Shown piece after piece: positions 9,776 through 20,044 of a stretch of 64,000 bases of DNA (positions are counted from its first letter, which is position 1; each line of letters begins with the position of its first letter). Below the pieces are notes generated by a model, which saw only the letters and a program-made list of their open reading frames with translations, did no database searches and was not told where the DNA came from. The DNA comes from Piezodorus guildinii. Lineage: Eukaryota > Arthropoda > Insecta > Hemiptera > Pentatomidae. The stretch covers positions 58,646,217 through 58,710,216 of the forward strand of contig CM041298.1 in assembly GCA_023052935.1 (NCBI GenBank), read 5' to 3'. A program made the position numbers and the translations under genes.

Positions 9776-12616
9776 TGTTCACCGGTCAAGCCCAAGTCCC
9801 CCAGATCAGCCTTAATGCAATCCTCCCATCGACGCTTCGGCCTACCTTTCGGACGCCTACCAGTCGGTTCAGCGAATACCAACTTTCTCGGAATCCGTTC
9901 CTCACTAAGCCCAACAACTTTACGCGCCCATTTGAGTCTCCGCGATGCTATCAACTCAATTATATTCACAGGGTACAAACTCCGCAATTCCGCGTTGTGC
10001 AACCTTCTAAACTCTCCAGTGGCCTCATCTCTCTTCGGACCAAATATTTTACGCAGTACCTTATTCTCGAAAACCTTAAGCCGTTGTTCATCCTTTAAAG
10101 TAAGCGGCCACGTTTCGCATCCGTAAAGAACCGTTGGAAGAATAATAGTTTTATAAGTTCTAACCTTTAAGTTTTTAGACAGAAGCCGCGAGCTAAGCAA
10201 TTTAGCAACCGAATAATAACACGCATTTCCCACCTTTAACCGGGACTTTATTTCTTCTGGATTCATTTTTCCTGTTATCATTGCTAAATCTGAATTTTCC
10301 ACGTGTTCAAAAGTATGACCTGAAATATTAATATCATCAATATCGCCACCATTTCTGCAACTAATCATATATTTCGTCTTATCGGTATTTAATTCGAGAC
10401 CTATTTGTTTACCGGTTTTTATTAACACACTTGTATTTAGTTGTATAGTTTCCGTGTCTTCACCTAGTAGTACCAAATCATCGGCATACCCCAAAACCGG
10501 AATCTTATCCCCCATATGTAAGCCTTTCTCCGTACTCATCACCTTTTCTATAACATATTCTAAGGCTATATTAAACAAAACAGGTGAAAGGGAGTCACCC
10601 TGTTTCAAACCCGATCGCACCTCAAATCTCTCGGAGTAATTATGACCGATTCTAACTTTATGAAATGTTTCCGACAAACACATCTCTACTAGGTTTACTA
10701 ACTTTTTAGGTATCCCCTGTTCAATCATGATGTTATATAGCTTCTGACGGTCTATGGAATCATAAGCCTTTTTAAAATCTATATAAAGTTGATGGACTAC
10801 ACCGTTGTATTCCAGTTTCTTTTCTAATATTTGACGTAAGGAAAATATTTGATCAATAGTCGAGCGTTTCCGCCTAAAACCACATTGGTAGTATCCGATA
10901 ATTTCCTCAGCGTATTCCGTGATTCGGCTAGTTAGTATTGACGAGAATATTTTATAGCATACTGGGAGAAGAGAGATCCCAGGATAGTTGTTACAATCCG
11001 TCCTCGGTCCTTTTTTGTGAATCGGAATAAGTATTGATTCTTTCCATTCTTCGGGTATTTTTTTCATTTTCCCAGATCTTTTTAACTAAAACATGTAATT
11101 TGGAAACGCCCGCTTCTCCACACGCTTTGATTAATTCACTCGTGATATTATCATTTCCTGTAGCTTTATACCGTTTTAATTTTCCTATCGCCATTTCAAC
11201 TTCCTCTTTACTCGGTGCGTCTACCCATGGTTCAGCGCTCTGGTATTCAGAGGGAGGAGATTGATTATTATTTTCCGTATTTAGAATGCCGTCAAAGTGT
11301 TGTTTAAATGTATTTAATATCTCAGTCGGATCCGCAATTATGTTGTTATTCGCATCTTTAACCCCATTCAATAGAGGTTCAAATCTTTTACGCGATTTGT
11401 TTATACCTTTGTACATCTCTCTTACGTTATTTTCGCTTCTGTGTTTTTCTATTTCTATTATTTTGCCTTTAAGATACTCTCTTTTCTTATTTTTTAAGAA
11501 TTTTGAAGTTTCGTTTTTTACTAACCGAAAGTAAGCCACATTATTATCGCTTGGATTATTTAAGGAATTCAGCTTAGCGGTTTTTCTTTTTTCACACACA
11601 TTTTGACAATCCCTGTCGAACCAAGGTTTGTTCTTTTTATTTTCGATTTTCCCAAGACATAAGTTACCGACCTCTTTAATATTATCTCTGATCCCTTCCC
11701 ACAATTTGTTTACATCTTCGTTTTCCTCGTCTGAAGATTCCAAAGCATCGAACCTATTTTTTACTTCTATCGCGAATTGTTTTCTAATTTCGGGGTTGTT
11801 CAATTTAACAACATCAAAATTCTCGGGATGAATATAGTTCGGTGTTCTCTTTTTTGTATTTAGTTTTTGTCGAAGTTTCGCGATTACTAATTCATGATCA
11901 GATCCGCATTCTGCACCACGATACGATCTCACGTTAATTATGCTACTTTGCCATCTGTTTTGTACTAAAATATGATCTATTTGATTCCGAGTATGTCCAT
12001 CCGGCGATGTCCACGTATACTTATGAATGTCCTTATGTTTAAACGTAGTACTTTTGATTATTAGGTTTTTCGAAATGGCAAAGTTTATGAGTCGGGTCCC
12101 ATTATCATTACTATATTCGTGCAAACTTTCTTTACCGATTGTAGGACGATATACTTCTTCCCTTCCAACCTTTGCGTTCGCGTCACCTAGTATAATTTTA
12201 ATGTAATTTCGCGGTAACTTATCGTAAACCGACTCTAGTTTATCATAAAATTCGCATTTTACTTCATCATCACTATCTTCGGTGGGAGAATGAATGTTTA
12301 TAAACGCGATTTTATACCAACGACCCTGAAATATAGCAACCGATATTCTTTCACTAAAGAACTGTACATCCCGTAATGCGGAAAGAAATTTATTCCTAAT
12401 CAGAAACCCGGTACCTAAACAATAATTATCGCTCCCCCCGTACCAAATAGTATACTTTCCTTCTGTTAACGAACCCTCCCCTGGCCATCGAACCTCTTGT
12501 AATGCAACGATATCTAAATGGTAACCCTTAACTTCATTCGCGACCGACTTTAACCCACCTGCCGTATTTAAACTTCTAACGTTCCACGTCCCTATTGTTA
12601 GATCTCTACTTTTCAT
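9715..12616 (-). pseudogene. RTE/CFDP2-like LINE ORF2 (endonuclease plus RT), one frameshift
   Basis: Nearly complete ORF2. The endonuclease starts at ATG 12616 and shows TIGTWNVRSL, LQEVRWPGEG, ILGDANAKVG, a DHILVQNRW segment and GSDHELVIAKL. The RT shows CGFRRKRSTIDQIF, YIDFKKAYDSIDR, SGLKQGDSLSPVLFN and the catalytic LGYADDLVLLGED, then a C-terminal GRPKRRWEDCIKADL. This combination is that of insect 'craniofacial development protein 2-like' elements, usually placed near RTE; the clade assignment is from memory. The frame breaks once, in a seven-A run (minus strand, about 11057-11063) where six would keep WENEKIPEEW in frame. Otherwise no stops. A single homopolymer error or a recent mutation could explain it. 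Confidence 0.85.
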
Positions 12617-12623
12617 CTTGCGC

Positions 12624-13357
12624 CTAGATTCCTCTGAAGCAGTCCCCACTCGGAGACCCGAACGGGGGAAGTTTGCTTCCGGATAATGGGCGTTTTACCT
12701 CAGAGGAATCCATGACTGTTTGTGGTATTTTGACCATAGAAGGTATCGATATTAAATTATTACTATCGATTCCAGCTGTTGTTTCGATAGGTTGTTTCCC
12801 TGTAATGATACCTTCAGTTCTAACCTGGCTCACGGGGAGCTTCTTCACCCTGATAATGTTGTCATGGCGACTGGCTGGCGTTGGAGCTACTATATATATT
12901 GTGATATTGCTATTGGGAATAATATGGTTTGGCGTATCTAATATGGAATTACCTATATTTTCTTTGTTCCTGACGCCGATTGTTTCATTATTAAAATTGA
13001 TCAGTTCATTTTCTTGTTGGTTAATTCGAGACTCAGGGATATCACCGTTATTTTCGCACTCAGGGCAATCAGTAGAAATGTTCCCCGGCCGCTTACAAAC
13101 AAAACAAGTGACTATGTCCTCACTGAAAAATATTCGGTAAGGGACACTGTCATGCTTTATTAGTAATGATGAAGGGAGCTTGCTTAGATCTTCAGGTGGA
13201 ATATAAACCTGCCTTCTAAAACTAAGTACGTGGGCTAATCTTGGGTCTTGGTATCCGGCTCTTAGAAAATGCATAGATGACACTAATTTCAAGCCTAGGC
13301 TTCTAAGTTCTTTTTCTATTGTTTCGTGCGGTATGGATGGACATGCATTCGAAATTA
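12624..13357 (-). CDS. Gag-like ORF upstream of the RTE-like ORF2, 5' damaged
   Basis: Open from a stop at about 13358 down to TAG 12624-12626. Residues after IIISNACPSIPHETIEKEL resemble an RRM-like gag segment, followed by DPRLAHVLSFRRQVYI and one zinc knuckle, CFVCKRPGNISTDC. The knuckle fits CX2CX4(H)X4C, but the His is Asn. The C-terminal half is low-complexity. Similar-looking sequence may continue upstream of the TGA (EVLIKRLVNPAK), so the N-terminus is probably truncated by mutation. Its stop lies 8 nt before the ORF2 ATG, suggesting a two-ORF element. Classical RTE elements have no such gag, so this may be a distinct lineage or a chimera. Confidence 0.6.
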
Positions 13358-13549
13358 TTATTCATTTGGCTGGGTTCACTAAGCGTTTTATAAGAACTTC
13401 TAAAAATTGTAGTTACTTCCAATTTATTAATGAAACACGCGCCATCAAATAGTCCATATAGTAAGAAATAATGAATATTTTATGAGAAAACACTCTTTAA
13501 AATAAAAAAAACTTTCAGACTGACCTGAAGATTGACTGCTTCATACGGG

Positions 13550-13835
13550 TCCCCAATTTTTTTTATTAATTTGTAAAAATAACTATATCATCTATTTAGA
13601 ACTTATAAAAACGGATAAATAATTTGAAAGAATACGATATCTAACTAAAAGAGAAAAAACTGAAAATATTTTTTTAAGCATTTTTTTTGTAATTGAACAT
13701 TAAAATGATAATTTAACAAAATGGCTATTTAGTAACAATTTATTTGCATCTCTGAATTTATTTAAAAAATCTTTAATTGATTATAAGAACGGAGGTACAT
13801 GAAAGCCGTGTGTTGCACGCACCAGATTTATTCAT
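13550..13835 (+). repeat. TIR09 repeat, copy 3 (right half)
   Basis: Starts within the AAAATAACTATATCATCT landmark and runs to the right terminus GGAGGTACATGAAAGCCGTG, then TGTTGCACGCACCAGATTT. The left half is absent. Confidence 0.8.
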
Positions 13836-14265
13836 TGTGATAATGAGGTAAGAAGGTCATTTTTTTTTTTTTTTCCTGCTCCATCACAAAGGTTCATTAC
13901 TGAACTTTTAAAAGCCAATAAGAAAAACAGAAAACTTACAGAAATTTCGAGTAACTCAATGAATCAGAGATACACATTACTGTGCTATTCATGATTCATT
14001 GTTCAGTTCAAATTATACAACTACCGTCCATTCATCAGGTCCCGTCGTAATTTACGTCGACTGTACTGTAATCGCCTGATTAACGATTGCGGTTAGTGCG
14101 AGTCTCCTGTAAACAACTCAACAGTAACGTAATTGATATTGTTTTCACAAAAATTAAATTCAACAAATCTGTATTTATCTATTTATTTAGATATATATTT
14201 TAATAAGTATGGCTAATTGTGATCTTCTTTCATATTATTCATTTTTTTATGTATCTATCTTCTTT
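13836..14265. other. Unassigned, moderately GC-rich stretch
   Basis: No ORF supported. 13870-13905 resembles the left-end motif of repeat family R2 in reverse (AAGGTTCATTACTGAA). The segment around 14030-14110 is GC-richer than its surroundings, without a feature I can name. Confidence 0.35.
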
Positions 14266-14505
14266 TTACTTTCACTTACCTATGTATGAAATATATGGTA
14301 AGTAAAAGTATTAAGATCGTGAAAAATTCGAATTCTAGTATTTCAATGGAAATAAACTTTTTACGGTCCCCTGTGTCAAAATACCTAGCCTAGAAAAAAG
14401 TTTGTTTGTGCGTGTGTGTGTATTTGTGTGGTAAGACTACCACGGAATCGAAAAGCCTTACGAATCGTAAATTTCATATTTAAAAATGCTAACGCTATAT
14501 ATGAG
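14266..14505 (+). repeat. TIR09 repeat, copy 4 (left part)
   Basis: Clear left terminus ACTTTCACTTACCTATG, then GAAATATATGGTAAG, the GATCGTGAAAA landmark, ACGGTCCCCTGTGTC and a TG run. It stops near 14505. Confidence 0.85.
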
Positions 14506-14639
14506 AAAAAATAAGAGTTTCTGTGGCTAATCGGACGATGTTACAGTGTGTAATGATTGAGGATACTGAGGGGAGTTCATAATTAAATAATTTTAATATT
14601 AAACAATTAATGATAACGAACCTTTGTCGGCTAAACATC

Positions 14640-14990
14640 AAAAGGTGTTTACCTAGCCCCCTAGTTTTCCCATCGGTATGGGCCCCCCAGCGGTACCAGA
14701 AACCTCTGGTAGTTTCCCCCCAGCGGCGGCCAACAAGAATATTAAGATGGGTGTAAAGATAAGAATAATAGCACAAAGGCTATACCGCCAACCGGAGCAT
14801 TCCCCATCTCGGCCCACCCGAGGTGACGAGAATGAGAGAGAAGAACCGAAGAGGCAGTCAAGTTTGATCCTCAAGAAGAGTGAGTCGGGTTCCACCTACA
14901 AGAAGAGGAGGTGGCCGTCGGGGTTCTGAGAGCAGCTGGAGGATGATGCCAAGAAAGGGGACCTAAGACTGATTTCACATTCGCCAGCCG
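14640..14990 (+). other. GC-rich island with an 83-codon Pro/Arg-rich ORF
   Basis: Sharp rise in GC content against AT-rich flanks. The + frame 14678-14929 encodes MGPPAVPETSG, a basic middle and PEHSPSRPTRGDENEREEPK, ending YKKRRWPSGF. The protein is disordered and basic. It may be the start of a LINE gag or a processed fragment of a host gene; no homologue is recognised. The flank contains a short copy of the SINE family 1 tail motif (GGCTAATCGGACGATG, about 14524). Confidence 0.3.
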
Positions 14991-15317
14991 GTTAAGTGTT
15001 TCAAAGGTATATTGTTATTTGTAATATTGTATGGCAAAGGTAGTAAAATGTCCCTCAGTATTCTCAATCAGAGTTCTAGGCAATGGGTTAATATAACTTA
15101 TATGTGTAAATTAATAATTATAGTAATGTATTAATTGAATCTTGTTTACTTTAATCTTACCCTGCATGCCACCTATTGGATTGGTGAACACGATAGCTTT
15201 GGAAAGGAGATCCATGGTATCATTAAATATAGTTTATATATTGACTAAATATAGTAAGTAAGCTAGTTTTTGAAGCTACCGCTGTCTTAGAAAAGCAGCC
15301 GGTCAAAAACATAGCAA
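14991..15317. other. No gene seen
   Basis: AT-rich sequence leading into a SINE. Nothing recognised. Confidence 0.5.
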
Positions 15318-15482
15318 GTGGGAGTCCTAAATTTTGCCTATCCAGGTTTTATTAGGATAGGGATCTTTAACGAGTACCTGACATCGCACAGGCTCGGGAC
15401 CATCTTTTAACATCCCACTAAGGATTTTTTACTCCCTTTAAAAAATCCTAGAATCACCTGCGGGTCTGAACCCGTGACCTTC
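15318..15482 (-). mobile_element. SINE family 1, 5'-truncated
   Basis: The minus strand carries the Pol III B-box-like CACGGGTTCAGACCCGCAGG at about 15458-15475. A body follows (TTAGTGGGATG ... GATGTCAGGTACTCG ... AACCTGGATAGG) shared with the complete copy at 55735-56022. The A-box half is missing. Confidence 0.7.
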
Positions 15483-15607
15483 GTTAAAAATAGAAGTATA
15501 TTATATTACGAATACAAATGTTACCATAAAAAAACACCAATAGATTCAGTTTACAGTAAAAGATGGCTAAGAACCAGATATTTATATGCAGCGAAAACAT
15601 TCAATGT

Positions 15608-16485
15608 TTTTTTTTACTTTCGCTTATCTATATACTTATATGATATACATGATATAGGAAAATTGTTGCGATCGTGAAAACTTTTTAATTCCAGTTTTCG
15701 ATAGAAACATACTCTTTATAGTCCCCTAAGTCCAAATAACTACATTAAAAGTCTGTGTGTGTGTGCGTGTGTGAGAAGACTACCACCTAATTAAAAAGTC
15801 GTGCGAAAGTAAAATTTCATGTTTAAGATAACTAACTATACGCCCGAGATTTTACACAAACTTTTTCACTAAAATTGGCTACCTGTGGTGCTACTTTATA
15901 CTATGCATTTTGCAAATTTTCACGATTTTGATGAATGTCGCTATATCAATTTTATACTTAATGAGCTAAAATAGCATGTAGGTTTCATTCCGATTGAAAT
16001 AATCTGACAGTGCTTAAATGGGATATTTTAAATTTTCTTCCTCTAGTACCTTTAATTTTATACATTCGAAAATAACCATATCATATTTTTAAAATCATTA
16101 AAAAAAACGATTAAATATATAAATTGTACGAATTCGGTACAAAACTAAAGGAAGAAAAAAAGCAAGAAAAAATATTTTCTAAGCATTTTTTGTGTTTTTG
16201 AATATAACAGCAATAATATATATATATATCATATACCGTTGGGAAGCTAAAGATTTTAGGAAAAAATATTATCATGCACACAAAATTGTGAAAGCTAATG
16301 AAAAGAGGATGAAACTAACTGATTGTTCCATTTAATAATATAATAAATTATTTTATGAAACACATGCTCTTGTCGAAGCTCAATTAAATTTTTTTCAACT
16401 ATTTCTTTTCTTTTCTTATATTCTTACATTATTTTTTTTCACAGCAGAGGTAAATGGAAGTCGTGTGTTGCCCACCAGATTTCTT
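15608..16485 (+). repeat. TIR09 repeat, copy 5 (near full length)
   Basis: Left end ACTTTCGCTTATCTATATA, then TTGCGATCGTGAAAACTTTT, a TG run, GACAGTGCTTAAATGGG, a TACCGTTGGGAAGCTAAAG landmark, and right end AGAGGTAAATGGAAGTCGTG, then TGTTGCCCACCAGATTT. About 880 bp. No protein-coding capacity. Confidence 0.85.
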
Positions 16486-16495
16486 GGATAAATAA

Positions 16496-16963
16496 CTAAT
16501 ACACACTGGTACCAGTTACTTCTATAGTCTTTTTATGCTCTGGGATTCTTCCTCTTCGAACACCTAGGAACTCTCTGAACCTCGGGAAGTTTGTTTCACT
16601 GACTAATTTAGGAAACTTCTCCTCTGTGGTGACGAACATTAGTTCGGCGCTTAGGCCATCATTAACATTGCAGGTCGTGACCACTTGTTCAGCAATCTCC
16701 AGAACTTCACAAGCTGGGCATTGAGGATCGATATTCAGGCTAAAACTAGGAAGTTTACTCCGAAAACCGCCATTCCCTGGGTGGAATTGCGATATCCAGT
16801 TGTCCGAGAGGAAAAAATTTGCTTCGAGGCGGGATTTTACAATGGGAAAATATTTACGAAGTGAACTCTCGTTTGGTTTTTCAATCCACCGCAGATTCCA
16901 TTCCTTAATAGTGTCCTCCCAGAATTTCGTTTTCCATTTCGTGGGTTCTTTCATAATCCTCAT
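16496..16963 (-). pseudogene. R1-like LINE ORF2 C-terminus (155 codons, intact but truncated)
   Basis: The minus-strand frame encodes TKWKTKFWEDTIKEW, RKYFPIVKSRLEANFFLSD, ISQFHPGNGGFRSKL, NIDPQCPACEVLEIAEQVV and a C-terminal tail RRGRIPEHKKT. The order 'WQ/WED...YFPxVxxRL...LSQxxTGHGxFRxxL...CPxC...AEHV' is the RNase H/zinc end of R1-clade LINEs. The usual His of AEH is Gln here and the usual downstream CPxF Cys is TCN, so the zinc site is altered. RT and endonuclease are missing. It directly abuts the right end of the preceding TIR09 copy. Confidence 0.6.
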
Positions 16964-17202
16964 TCAGAGATTTTACGGCAGTCTTGCTAAGCCTTCAGTT
17001 TTGTATTTATATTTAGACACATCTCGCAGTAGGAGGTTGGGAGATACCAAATACCAACATCGTTATGACTAGAGTTATCTATATTATTATTATAGGGATC
17101 TTTTTATTCCAACTTTGAGTGTCAGAAAACCTTCCCATATATTTGACCTCCTCATTCCGCGTTTTTTTCGTACATTCCCTAAATGCAAGATCTCAAGCTT
17201 GA

Positions 17203-17314
17203 AAAAAAAAAAAAAAAAAAAAAAATATATATAATATATATATATATATTAAAAATTATGTGTATATATATATATATATATTATATAAATATATATTTAT
17301 ATTATTATTAAAAT

Positions 17315-17365
<51 letters not shown>

Positions 17366-17418
17366 TTATTTATTTATTTAAAAATTATGTTTGTGTATAT
17401 ATATATATATATATATTA

Positions 17419-17478
<60 letters not shown>
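17203..17478. repeat. Compound poly-A/TA/TTTA microsatellite
   Basis: An A-run, then several TA blocks separated by TTTA repeats and TGTGTA. Low complexity; open frames through it are artefacts. Confidence 0.95.
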
Positions 17479-17480
<2 letters not shown>

Positions 17481-17481
17481 T

Positions 17482-17640
17482 ACCTGCACCTCTAAGCCCA
17501 TGAAGGGTCTTGGGTTCAGCACTTATAGTGGTTCGTACTATTTCATGGCCAACGGCTGACAAGGAAGGGATTAGTCCTAAATCACTTTCGACCGCCAAGT
17601 TTTCCCCAAGCTTCGGGTACTAATTTAGTACCTGGGGAGA
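17482..17640 (-). mobile_element. SINE family 2, 3' fragment
   Basis: Shares GGGTCTTGGGTTCAG, TTCGTACT and CGCCAAGTTTTCCCC with the 3' part of the copy at 54712-55000. The tRNA-like head is absent. Confidence 0.6.
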
Positions 17641-17815
17641 CCGTGGCTGAGTGGTTTGCGTGCTAGTCTCGCAAGGTAAAGGTTGTGAGTTCCATTCCTA
17701 GTCCTGGCGGGACTTTTATAAACATATAATGAAATGAGTATTCACTCACAGCATCTCCACTGAGTATGGGACCCGTCAGCCTACTAGTGACCACTCACAA
17801 AAAAAGGCTTAGTGA
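17641..17815 (+). mobile_element. tRNA-like SINE head (family 3)
   Basis: CCGTGGCTGAGTGG matches a Pol III A box and GTGAGTTCCATTCC a B box, spaced as in a tRNA. The body does not keep a foldable tRNA 3' half and runs into unrelated sequence, so this reads as a tRNA-derived SINE rather than a tRNA gene. Confidence 0.5.
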
Positions 17816-18164
17816 GAGGTGACACTTACTTATAAAATTCCATTAAGAAACGTTGTGAAAATATTCTCCCAGGAGATTACACCACGGGGCCAAGGGCTTT
17901 CACGGCCTATCAGAAGAATAAAAAAATGGGGGAAAGAATTAGTACCTATGGTGTTTACGCCATTTGTTTTATTTTTATTTTATATTCTAAATTCATCAGA
18001 AATTTCCTCTGCAATCACTATTTTTATTTGTATCAAGTTTTTTTTTTTATGATAAGATCAGGAAAAACATATGGTTTTTTAATTGTCTGAATGAAGTGCA
18101 TCTTTGTTGGAGTGTATCTTTGAACCAATTGTAACTTAAATTTATCTATCTTTTATGTATTATA

Positions 18165-18388
18165 CCACATTACAAATACAAAGGCAGTAACAACCTGACC
18201 AAGGGAGATACCACCTGGTAGAAGCAGGTACAGGTAGCACTGGGTGTACCCAGTAGAGTATACATACCCCAGGGTCACCCTACAGCTGTGATAACAGATA
18301 AAATAATTCTGCCTCTGCCGGGATTTCAACCTGGGACCCGTAGAAAAGTAGCCCAATTATCTATCCACTAGACCACGCCGCTTCACTA
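18165..18388 (-). mobile_element. SINE family 2, copy with tRNA-like head
   Basis: The minus strand begins GCGGCGTGGTCTAGTGGATAG (A box) and has CCCAGGTTGAAATCCCGG (B box) about 40 bp on. A body of ~150 bp follows. The head matches the copy ending at about 55000. Confidence 0.75.
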
Positions 18389-18539
18389 AGATTTCAAGCT
18401 ACTGATTTATATATAACCCTCTAACAGTACAGCTTTCTTTGAAAAGTCCAATATTATTTGCTCTACTAGGGTTAGGGCATGGGAAGATGTATTTAAACTC
18501 TTGGTTATTAGCAGCAAACACATTTATATTATCACTTTT

Positions 18540-19442
18540 TTACTTTCATTTACTATATATAGTAAGGGAAGGTATGGCGATCGTGAAAATTTTCGAATTC
18601 CAGTTATCATACTTATTTCGAAATACTTATTTTAGGGTCCCCTGAGTCCAAATAACCAAGTTGTGTGTGTGTGTGTGTGTGTGTGTGGTAACTCCCGAGG
18701 GGAAACGGTAAGTCCTATGAAACTGAAATTCCATATTTAAGACAAATATACGCCAGAGACGTTACGAAACCCTTTTCATCAAAATGAGCTTACCAAAAGA
18801 GGCACTTTATACTATGCATTTTACACTTTTTTTCGATTTTCTCAAAAACGGTTTCGACAATTCTTATTTAACTCGCAATATCGATGTAAAATTTAATGGG
18901 CTTTCATATCCTGTAGGTTTCATTCGGATTAAGATGGCCTGACAGGGCTTAAATGCCGATTTTAAATTTTCGTTCTCTAAAGTACCTTTAATTTTGTCGA
19001 TTCTATAAAAATAACTATATTATCTTGTTACCGCTGATTAAAAACAGGTAAATATATAAATTGAATGAATTCGATACCCAACTAAAGGAGAAAACAGAAA
19101 ACATATTTTTTTAATGCAATTTTTCGTTTTTTAACATAACATAACAGTAATATACATGTATGATATACCGTTGGAATGCTCAAGATTTTAGAAAAAAATA
19201 TTATCTCATAAACAAGCTTTTAAAAGTTAATTGAGAGTGATAAAAAGCCGATAAAACTAACTGATTATTTTAGATAATAATATAATAGATTTTTTAATAA
19301 AACACATGTTTCTATATAAATTTAATTCAATTAATTCTTTAATAGTTTCACGTAATTTTATCTCTAACTGTACTTGAAAATTATTTCAATGATTTTAAAA
19401 ATGGAGGTAAGTGAAAGTCGTGTGTTGCCAGCACCAGATTTT
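18540..19442 (+). repeat. TIR09 repeat, copy 6 (full length)
   Basis: Left end ACTTTCATTTACTATATATAG. Landmarks: GGCGATCGTGAAAATTTTCG, TTAGGGTCCCCTGAGTCC, a (TG)n run, CTGACAGGGCTTAAATGCCG, TACCGTTGGAATGCTCAAG. Right end GGAGGTAAGTGAAAGTCGTG, then TGTTGCCAGCACCAGATTT. The terminal ACTTTCA...T and GTAAGTGAAAGT are inverted copies. About 900 bp, without an ORF of note. Confidence 0.9.
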
Positions 19443-19495
19443 TTTCCCTTCCGTTTTTCCTTCTTTCTTTTTTTTTAATATTATTTATTTATAAT

Positions 19496-19655
19496 GGCGG
19501 TCAGTTAATGAAGCAATTAAGTAGTTTCAAATATTTATTTAAATATTTTAGGCAGGAACTAAATATTTGAAAACTACTTAATTGTTTCATTCACTGACCG
19601 CCACCAGGGCTAATTGCTTATAGTAATTCTCAATTGTCAACTAATTATATCCACT
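19496..19655. repeat. Inverted pair of PLE termini (palindrome)
   Basis: Arms 19496-19537 and 19560-19602 are near-perfect reverse complements (two mismatches and one indel over ~42 bp), with a 22-bp spacer. The right arm and the following ~50 bp (CTCAATTGTCAACTAATTA) match the PLE terminus at 4308-4396. It is therefore two opposed PLE ends without internal sequence. Confidence 0.8.
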
Positions 19656-20044
19656 ATTATTTATTTATTGTTAAACTCGTTAGAAATAACACACATTTAT
19701 TTATTTATCTATCCTTTCTCTTTATTTTAAAACATTAATCTATTCATTTTTTTTATAAATACGCTAAAAATACAAATTTTTATTAATTTATCTGTTCTCT
19801 ATTTATTATTTCATTTTTAAATTAATTTATATAATTTTTTTACTCTCAAAATTCTTGGAGCAGGTGACATTCCTTGATGAAGTTCATCAGTGAAGCAACC
19901 AATTCTTCGCTCTGCTATACTTTGGAACATATCACACATCTCTCTTCGTAAGGTATTATCTTTAAACACATTCAAGCACATGTTGTTTTTCATCCTCCTA
20001 AAAGATGAATCATCCATACACTTGTAAACACTGTTGACTTAGTT
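19656..20044. other. Unassigned; holds a 66-codon minus-strand open frame
   Basis: Minus strand 19817-20017 encodes a protein-like stretch (MKNNMCLNVFKDNTLRREMC, RRIGCFTDELHQGMSPAPR, ending KLYKLI). I do not recognise it. It lies between PLE termini and a truncated LINE and may be another element fragment. Confidence 0.25.

Noticed and set aside
12673..13140. 155-codon + ORF opposite the gag-like ORF
   Set aside because: Mirror frame of the real minus-strand gag; no motifs.
17225..17478. 72-codon ORF in Ile/Tyr repeats
   Set aside because: Pure TA microsatellite translation; similar frames at 4976, 36206, 43938 and 44623 are rejected for the same reason.
17641..17720. Possible genuine tRNA gene (A and B boxes present)
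   Set aside because: The sequence after the B box does not complete an acceptor stem, and it sits in repeat-rich context. Read as a SINE head.
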